Origin: Tricholomella constricta
Taxonomy: Eukaryota > Basidiomycota > Agaricomycetes > Agaricales > Lyophyllaceae
Assembly: GCA_013368375.1 (NCBI GenBank)
Contig: JAACJP010000002.1
Coordinates: 372,001 to 436,000 of the forward strand
DNA length: 64,000 nucleotides
Direction: 5' to 3'
This document shows positions 56,501 through 64,000 of this stretch, piece by piece. A program made the translations under genes and the position numbers. The first letter of the stretch is position 1; every line of letters begins with the position of its first letter. Below the pieces are notes generated by a model. That model did not search any database, was not told the DNA's origin, and worked only from the letters and a program-made list of their open reading frames with translations.

Positions 56501-57204
56501 GTCTTGGTTTGTACTCTTTGCTGACGACATAATACTCTACAGCATGTATGTCACTCTGAAGTGAAGCTCAATTGACTGCGGCTGAAGTCATAACTTTCAG
56601 CCGAGCATCATGTTCTCTACCAGTATAGCCTCGTAAACGCAAGGAACCACTATATGGGCTTGATCCAGACCGAAAGTGTAGGTCACATTCTGAGGGAGCG
56701 ACCCGTATGCTCACTTGGAGACCATAGCCATACTATCAACCGAATCCAGCGCCTCCAGCGCCGTTCACAGTCAATTCTGCATTTAAGGACCCCACCTTTA
56801 GCGGTGCTGTGACTAGTTCCTGGGGCCTCAGAGTTACGACATCGACCGACATCATTGTATTTGGTAAGAAAATACTCGCCGCGACGTATAGGCTGTAGTG
56901 CTGAAATAGGGATGCAGGGGCTGGCTTGTACAGTTTCTTCTCGGTCAGCCATGCTTCACTTCTCCCACAGACTGTGATGGTGGCTGAAATTTGTTTTTTC
57001 CAGAACTATAACCAAGCCTGCATAACGCCCGCCAATTGTCAATCGCAAATTCTCAACGTTGATTCTACCTCATCGGTATCGATCTACAGCCTGTCTACAG
57101 TCGCAACAACCTTCCAAATCAGCGTTGGCGAAGTGGGCATCGTCAATCAGAGTGGAAATATTAATGGCTTTGCCTCGACGGTCACGTCCTGGAGTCGCAC
57201 CTGA
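53519..57204 (+). CDS. secreted exo-beta-1,3-glucanase, GH55 family, copy 1
   Basis: The gene is split into many short exons. It starts MHLHSLSLVLGIILSAVSFV, a signal peptide. GH55 proteins have two pectate-lyase-like beta-helices, and both repeats are visible: NFGAKGDGVTDDTAAIK opens the first and VSVKDNGAKGDGRTDD the second. Other shared motifs are VYFPRGTYLVSAPIIAYYYT, FGIWVGNQQFTVRNITVNN, GEAWSVIAGSG, AIVVEWNV and EHHVLYQYSLVNARNHYMG. The protein ends with a stop at 57202-57204 and no frame break is seen. It should release glucose or gentiobiose from beta-1,3/1,6-glucan. The donor after AHQ is GC (AAG|GCGAGC) where the paralogue has GT, and it has an extra 60-bp intron near 56946-57003 absent from the paralogue. 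Confidence 0.9.
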
Positions 57205-57565
57205 CCGATCAATATGTAATTATGTCACGATGTTTGCTTGAATGATCAATCGATCAAGTTCTGTCTGTACCTACTTCAAAAACTTGAATGATCTACAAGA
57301 TATCAAAATTCAGACACCAGCGCCTGGACTCGTCTTTCCTATGTATCTGTCTCTTTTTAAATGAACTTTACCCCCGCTGTCAAGTCAGTTGCGTCCTGAA
57401 CATGTGCACCCCTGCCACCCGAACGATCAAAGTGCGGCTCGGCCAGGCCACTGAACGAACTGCTTCCCTTTTAAACCCTCAACGTCTAAAGCGTCAGCTT
57501 TTTAACGCGTTCAACGCACCCCTTTACCATTCTCTGCCTATATCTGCACATTCCTTTTCATCACA
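57205..57565. promoter_or_regulatory. intergenic region upstream of GH55 copy 2
   Basis: This 361-bp gap separates two tandem GH55 genes. A TTTTAAA motif lies near 57469, about 95 bp before the second ATG, and might serve as a TATA-like element. The small ORF at 57288-57572 has no support. Confidence 0.35.
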
Positions 57566-60500
57566 ATGTTGACAGGCATCCTCCTGTTGCTCTTGACCTG
57601 CTTTCTCAATTCTCGTACAGTTACGGGAACTACTCAAATGAACGCAAGTCTAAGCCTTGGTGGTACAGTCCATGGTGGTACAGGCCATGGTGAACCCTTC
57701 TGGCTAGAAGCGATTCAACATCAAGGATCTTCCCCGTATAACTCTGACCCGGCATACAAAGTTTTTCGGAACGTCAAGGTACTTATTATACTGACCCTCA
57801 ATGAAATTTAACCGTAACCAACTCTAGGACTTTGGCGCCAAAGGTGATGGCATTACGGATGATACTGAAGCTATAAAGTGCGTTCCACCAGTTTATCATC
57901 TAATCGTCTCATGTCCATGTTCGGGACGTTACTTTCAGTCTTGCAATTTCGTCCGGAGGCCGATGCGGTGGTGGTTCCAGTGCTTGCAACTCGTCGACGT
58001 GTGTACAATCATCATCTCATTTTTACGTCACTCAATAACGCCTTGCGACCAGAATTACACCAGCTCTAGTATACTTCCCCAAAGGGTACGTCATTCTGGT
58101 GCCATCTTCTTTCCGTAACATTGACACGATAAATAGCGTTTATCTAATTTCTACTCCAATTATTGCCTACTACTATACACAGCTTGTGGGAGACGCGAAA
58201 TTCCCCCCCACTTTACTGGCTTCTGCCAATTTCGAAGGTTTAGCTGTAATTGGTCAGCGCATGTAACTGACATACACCAGCTTCTGATCTTAACTTCCGT
58301 TATGTGTTAGATGCGAATCCCTATATCCCTGGGGGTGGCGGCGCGCAGTTCTACACAGCCACGACCAACTTGTTTGTCTCTCATTCTGCCAATGCGCAAC
58401 TTTTCGCTGATTCACTGGTATCTCGCAGCTTTCGTTCAGTCAGAAACTTTGTAATAGATGTCCGAAGGTATACCCTCTTTCATTCTATCTGTTGTTCCTG
58501 AACTCAGGCAGCAGACTTCAGGGTTCCTGCGGAGCGATCTCAAGGGACGGGTTTGCACTGGCAGGTAGCACAAGCAACCTCGCTGGTGAACCTTGTGTTC
58601 GAAATGTCGGCTGCTCCCGGAACGGCGCATCAAGGTAAACGATACCGAAGTTGTGGATAGTTTAACTATTGAAACCCTTATTTCCCAGGTATCTGGATGG
58701 AGAATGGAAGGTTAGCCCGCTTTGATTTATTCTGATGACTTGGACTCATATCTCGTAGCGGTGGCTATATGGGAGATTTGGTCTTCAACGGAGGTTATTC
58801 AAAAGATTGGAATCTATCTTCGCAAGCTAACTTGTGATCAAGGGAAATTCGGGATGTGGGTTGGCAACCAGCAGTACGTCATAACTACCTTGGATGCGCC
58901 CTCCATTGACATCCTACATAGATTTACCGTGCGAAATGTTACATTTAACAACGTAGACACGGCTGTGCTTAACCACTGGAACTGGGGTGAGGATTCCGCT
59001 GTTGTGTCGTGACACTGGGTTTGACGTATACTCCTCCAAGGCTGGTCGTTTCAGGGGGTTATGATCAATAACTGCAAGGTGTGTCCTATTCAGCCCATGG
59101 AAAGATACTATCTGTCATCAATTTCCATTTAGGTCGGCTTTGATCTCCTCCAAGTGGGTCCAGTGCATGTTTGTGTGCTTGAATTAAGTTTCACATTCCT
59201 TTAGGGTGTGAGTGCTGTTGCTATCGTGGACGCGGTGGTCCGCGATACACCTGTTTTCATTCGCTCTGCCGCCGCCAGTCGTGCAAGCTTGTCAGGTTCA
59301 CTAGCTCTCAGCAACATTCTTCTGAAGGACGTGCCCACTGCGGTCGGTGACGCAAACGGCGCTTCTGCCCTTCCTGGCGGCGCACACGTCGTCATCGAAT
59401 CCTGGGGACAAGGCAATGTCTACTCTGGCACAGACCCTACTGGAGAGTTTAAGCAAGGGCCCATTGCTGCCGCCCATAAGCCCTCTGTCTTGCTTGATAG
59501 CGCTGGTAGAATCTTTGGTAAAAAGCATCCCCAGTATGAGGACTACTCTGTTCGTGAATTCGTTAGCGTCAAAGACCACGGGGCTCGAGGGGATGGATCG
59601 ACTGACGATACTCGTGCCATCCAAACCATGTTCAACAAGGTATGTCTGATTAATTGTATCGCCCCGGTTCAATATTAATCCAGTTTCAGTTTGCAGGGCG
59701 CAAGATAATATTTTTTAATGCAGGGACTTATATTGTAACTTCGACGATCACGCTACCGCCTGGAACGCGCATGGTGGGTGAGGCCTGGTCGGTGATCGCG
59801 GGAAAAGGCAATGCATTTGCCGACCAAGAGAACCCTCAAGTTGTTATCAGAGTTGGTGAAAAGCATTCGCGCGGGGTGGTGGAAATCACTGACATGATCT
59901 TCTCCACCGTGGGCCCTGGTACGCTTCGAAGGCTATCCAAATGAAGTCGTGTAGCTTACTGACCGCAACGTACAGCACCTGGAGCTATTGTTGTTGAGTG
60001 GAACATCAGAGAGCCAAATGGTCATCAAGGTGCTGCAGGCATGTGGAACACACACATAAGGTTAGTACGAAGCCTGCGGTGTGCTCAATCACTGGCAACT
60101 ACTGATACGGGAATGCAGGCTCGGTGGAGGTTTGTTTCCCCTTGGCATACACTTTGACCTCCCCCTGACGTTTGTAACAGCCGCCGGCACCGAACTTGAA
60201 TTGGCTAACTGCCCTCTTGGAGCGACAGACACGGAGCCGTGCATGGCGGCTTTCCTTGCTCTCCATCTGACCCACGGATCTTCTGCGTATCTAGAGGTAG
60301 GTTCAAACGACTTTTCACCGCCTCGTAGAAATTTAATAGTGCACTTTTCATTTAGGGTACTTGGGTGTGGCTTGCAGACCATATTTTGGATGGTCAAGGT
60401 AGTTCCCAGATATCGATTTATTCTGGACGTGGCATCCTTTCAGAGTCCGAGGGTCCCGTTTGGATGGTCGGTACAGGTAGGTCCTTGTCTTTATGCCCAA

Positions 60501-61184
60501 TATTTGCCACTTAATCCCCCCTTCAGCTTGTAAGTTAGCCCCGATTTGCCCTGGAGTCTTACAGTTCAAACTCATACATTCTCACTAGCTGAGCACCACG
60601 TACTCTACCAGTACCGGCTGGTCCACGCAAAGAATCATTACATGGGCCTCATACAAACTGAATCGGTAGTCATATCTTCAATTCACGGAATGGGTTTAGA
60701 GATATAACTCATACCCTCCCTCAGCCATATTGGCAACCTTCGCCAGCCGCCCCCGAACCATTCAGTCTCGACTCCGCCTATAAGGATCCAATGTTCTCAG
60801 AAACAGACACATTTTCATGGGCCCTCAGCATTGAATTATCTAAAGACATAATCGTCTTTGGTATGTCCGAAGCTCACCTTTCGGCTTTGACTGACTCCTA
60901 TACGATTAGGTGCCGGTCTTTACAGCTTCTTCCAAAATTACTCTCAAGCCTGCTTAGACGCTCGGAATTGCCAGCCCCAAATTATCGACATCGATAGTGA
61001 ATCGGTTGTTCATATTTACAGTCTTTCGACTGTCGCATCGGCCTTTCAGGTCAGTGTAGATGGTGTCGGAATTGTAGAGGAAAGTGATAACGTCAACGGC
61101 TTTGCCTCCACGGTCACTGTCTGGAGTTCTTCTGGGAAATCTCGCCATGGTGGTGACCAGGTTCATGCCGAAATTGGGATATAG
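57566..61184 (+). CDS. secreted exo-beta-1,3-glucanase, GH55 family, copy 2
   Basis: It starts MLTGILLLLLTCFLNSRTVTG, a signal peptide, and follows copy 1 motif by motif: FWLEAIQHQG, DFGAKGDGITDDTEAIK, TPALVYFPKG, FGMWVGNQQ, VSVKDHGARGDGSTDD, GEAWSVIAGKG, AIVVEWNIREPNG, EHHVLYQYRLVHAKNHYMG, LYSFFQNYSQACLDARNC. It ends near 61184 with an extra basic/Gly tail (SSGKSRHGGDQ) that copy 1 lacks. Exon layout is almost the same as copy 1, so the pair arose by tandem duplication and has since diverged strongly at third positions and in loops. No frame break is seen, so both copies look active. Role: secreted beta-glucan hydrolysis, in wall autolysis, fruiting or attack on other fungi. Confidence 0.9.
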
Positions 61185-62298
61185 ATAATATGAAGCTCCC
61201 TTTCATTAAAGCTTTGTGAAAAGCTCCCGATGTTACTTTACATCTGCTTTCATTGCCAATTGCCATCCGCTACATCGGTGACTGCCTAGTGCATGTGAAA
61301 TGATATGGTATTACACCACTGTTCCTGCTAGGCATGACAGCTTAGTCCGATCGTCGCAGCGTGCCCATTCTTCACAGTCCCAAATGTTCCTGTCATTTAC
61401 TGTCATCAGTGCCTTCTGGCACGGGGTGTTGATTTACTGGAAAAAGCTCACCATGCAAGGAGTCTGCTCTCGTCGGTGGATAAATAAATAGGATTGCTAT
61501 GATAGATAATCAGGTGATACACATCTAGAGAGGCACCACTGTATGACACTTCGACATGATGAGGAGATAGGCGCTTATGGGCGACATCGAATGGATGCTC
61601 GAATGGTCAGACGCATTCTGGAGTGCCTGAGTGCCATCTGAGGATCAAAGGCCGACCCAAAATGATCATGAAGCAGGCCATAACGAAGCAGAGAGTGATA
61701 AATAAAAAGAAATCTCGGGCTGCATGGAAAGCTTTTCACTCCAGTTTTATTTCGAAATGCGAAAGCGGGACGCACAGATTGTAGGGCTCTGACGGCGAGC
61801 TCCACGTTGCCGGGAAGCGTGTTTCGATCTAGCTTGGACCGATCTTGCCATGAGTGTGGGCTGGCTTTGGTCCTGAATTTGTGGAGGGTTGTGTTGGCAG
61901 CAGTCGAAAAGATCGATGTGGAAAAGAATCTGATGAAGTGTTGCGGCACTCGGTACTCGTGCACAATGTGTGCTCTGGCTCGAGGACCAGTGTTCGTCAA
62001 ATGAATGGCGTGTATCAAATCACGGGAAAGCCTACTAATGACCGATCAACACGCTTGAGCTTGAGTACTTGAGTACCGTCACGCATGCCACACCATCCGT
62101 GATCTCAAGTGCACACCGTCAGGTACTTTCTGAACTCAACGTTCCCATGCCACGACAATCAAAAGGTACTTATGACCGATCTTTCATAGTGAGGTTAGCG
62201 CTGAATACTTAGTCTCCCAATAAGAAATCAGACCGGACCGTTTTGTAAGAGCTGCAACTCGTTGACGCGTTGATTGCCTCTAAAATGTTTGCAACAAG
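61185..62298. other. intergenic, no supported gene
   Basis: About 1.1 kb after GH55 copy 2. The reverse ORF at 61575-62018 and its forward overlaps share no motif, splice logic or plausible start, so I left them out. The 5' exon of the next gene may lie in the last 150 bp. Confidence 0.45.
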
Positions 62299-63189
62299 AC
62301 CAAGGCAGTTTTTGAAAAAAATTTCAACTATGAACAGTACAGATCCAGTACGGTATCTGACGAAGACTACAAGGAATTTATGGAGTTTTTTTTGAAGGTG
62401 TGCATTGTTCACATTCCTGACGGCAAATCGCAAATTTCATTCATCTGAACCTGCAGCCTAAAATCAGGGAGATTGCGTTCCACCGAATCCGTCGCGACCG
62501 AAAAATCAATGAACAAGGCGAAGCATGGGAGCTATTCGACAAAGATGTGCGTGGGTCATATCTGTTCTGTTTGATACCGAGTTTGAAATATTGCCACAGA
62601 TAATGACAGAGTTTCCTGTGTGCCGCGAGCGACGTGAATGGCTAATTGCAGTCCGCAACTACGGTAAGAGATACATGCGTGATCACACTGTTCGGCCAGC
62701 AAAACGTCCTTGGACCTCTGTAAGTACGACCAAAGTATCGGCTGTACAAAGGTTGGACGGTCATCTTCTCTTTAGCAGGGTTGGCCTGACACACTGCTCA
62801 AGCTTACCAGCGCCTCTTCGCCCAGTCTCAATGAATTACAGATGTGGTCGCGTTCCAGGCTTTCGGAGGGCGACGTTATTAATAACCCAGTGTCCTCTGA
62901 CGGAAGCACAGGAACGCACCAGGTCATTGTCAGCTCATATTCCTGCAATGATGAAAATCGTGATATCAGACTTTTCCTTATGCATTGTCAACCCCCACTT
63001 CCTCGCCTCCTACAGACTTTCTTTGATCTGGACATCAGGAACACAGATCAACTAATGTCCATCAGCGACTGGAAAGACGAAGATCTTCGTGCTGCGCTGA
63101 GGCTCTGTACAGCCAGAAAATTATGTTCGCCCAGAGAATCCGAGGCACTCTATGTCGCGTTTGTTCGCCTTCGAAGAATTCCGAGATAA
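62299..63189 (+). CDS. orphan multi-exon gene, 5' end unresolved
   Basis: Exons that join in phase are 62299-62397, 62457-62546, 62600-62663, a possible short one near 62699-62719, and 62776-63189. The protein has an acidic/aromatic start (FNYEQYRSSTVSDEDYKEF), IREIAFHRIRRDRKINEQGE, FPVCRERREWLIAVRNYG, and a C-terminal helical unit FFDLDIRNTDQLMSISDWKD...RAALRLCTARKLC that ends FVRLRRIPR. I do not recognise the family. The first coding exon was not found. Consistent phase and clean GTGTGC / GTGCGT / GTAAGA donors with CAG acceptors support a real gene. Confidence 0.5.
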
Positions 63190-63521
63190 TCACTTACACC
63201 ATTGATTATCCCACCATGGAGGATGGTAAGTCATGGTAAGTTCATATCCTGAGAGCGTTTTGTATTTACCCCGACTCATGATACGCTAACATCGATAATG
63301 TACCAGAAAAGCCACCCAAGTTTGTTTTAAGGCCGATTCAACTTGAAACATTATCATCATGATCTTCACCTAGACGTACACGAACACGAATTTGATGTCA
63401 AAACGTTCAAGGACATTCCGCCAAATTCCTCTATAGGATGAACAAGTACTGTCGACGTGACTGAGATATACATATGCAAAATACAGTGGTCACCATTATA
63501 ATGTCTATCGGTCATCCATGA
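63190..63521. other. 3' intergenic region between convergent genes
   Basis: About 330 bp between two stop codons on opposite strands. Nothing beyond presumed 3' UTR is visible. Confidence 0.35.
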
Positions 63522-64000
63522 TTAAAAATCGCCATCTGGTCCGTCGCACAGTGCTTCCAAGAATATCTTCAGATCCTTCTGAGGTATTTCCAGGACACTC
63601 GCATCAAAGGAAGTATGTTGCGTCTGAGTATTGCACCTTGCTTTGGCGCCGAGAAACGCAGCGCCAAAATCACTATGGGAGTCGATAAAAGACATAACTT
63701 GGGGACATGAAAACGATGGACCTACTTTCTCCGCACATCGCCAAAATCCCAGGCAGCCATAACACCGACAACCATATAGGTGTCCGCGCTTTCATTCAGA
63801 CACGCAACGACAAAAGGCAAGCCCTTCCGTTGTGTTCGTGCGCCGGCGGGTCCTCCTGGCATACGGTCGCGCAACGCATCGACGAGCCATAGCGCCAAGC
63901 GCGACAGCACACTCGGGTGAGCGAAAAGCGTGAGGTCAGGGCCTTGTGACAGAATAACTACACGATAGTTTCGCATCGTCTTGATATCTTGCTTATCAAT
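63522..64000 (-). CDS. orphan gene, 3' part, cut by the window edge
   Basis: Two exons join in phase: 64000 (open at the edge) to 63726 and 63672-63522, across a 53-bp intron (GTAGGT...CATAG). The visible protein reads MRNYRVVILSQGPDLTLFAH from a possible internal Met at 63976, then a helical segment (SRLALWLVDALRDRM), and ends KIFLEALCDGPDGDF. The frame is open upstream of the Met to 64000. I do not recognise the family. Confidence 0.5.

Noticed and set aside
61575..62018. Reverse ORF of 147 codons after the GH55 pair
   Set aside because: No motif, no splice context, and forward ORFs overlap it equally; nothing separates it from chance.

Overview
The window reads as nuclear DNA of a filamentous basidiomycete, most likely an Agaricomycete. 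Protein genes are densely packed and carry many introns of about 45-60 bp. Several genes belong to orthologue groups typical of the fungi (SOG2, MOT1, PEP7/VAC1, NOT4, EAF1, DLD1, glucanases of GH5 and GH55). The repeats are chromodomain-type Ty3/Gypsy retroelements whose LTR begins TGTCACGACC. No tRNA, rRNA or CRISPR locus is visible. All gene models were spliced by hand from GT-AG (or GC-AG) sites, reading phase and protein family conservation; no search was run.

Positions 1-10.7 kb form a nested retroelement block. Element A contributes an integrase end, a spliced gene on the opposite strand (1510-3525), a polypurine tract and one LTR (3751-4108). That LTR leads straight into a new gag, so two copies share it. 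The gag is cut at 5151-5156 by a roughly 1.95 kb inverted-repeat element that holds palindromes, a telomere-like run, a long TGG/TCG array and a tRNA-like segment. Beyond it lies the integrase of a different Gypsy family (element B), followed by its own same-strand accessory ORF (8050-10342, frame-broken), a poly(A) run and an LTR. Both accessory ORFs combine C-x2-C motifs, heptad-like helices and basic nuclear-type signals. I consider them the most likely under-described content here.

From 11.3 to 48.6 kb comes a conserved housekeeping block, mostly in divergent and convergent pairs: SOG2 (polarity/RAM), a JMJD5-like JmjC oxygenase, MOT1 (TBP remover), an orphan membrane protein, UNG1 (uracil repair), PEP7 (endosomal tethering), TWF1 (actin), a LOG-family phosphoribohydrolase, WRS1 (Trp-tRNA synthetase), NOT4 (E3 ligase of CCR4-NOT), DLD1 (D-lactate dehydrogenase), an EF-hand MscS channel and EAF1 (NuA4 scaffold).

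From 49 to 61.2 kb is a beta-1,3-glucan-degrading cluster: one membrane-anchored GH5 exo-beta-1,3-glucanase and two tandem secreted GH55 exo-beta-1,3-glucanases, with a small IF1-like gene between. The last 2.8 kb holds two orphan genes, one running off the edge. Splicing is notable throughout: five introns appear to use GC donors, there are exons as short as 5 and 9 nt, and the GH55 paralogues differ in one donor and one intron.
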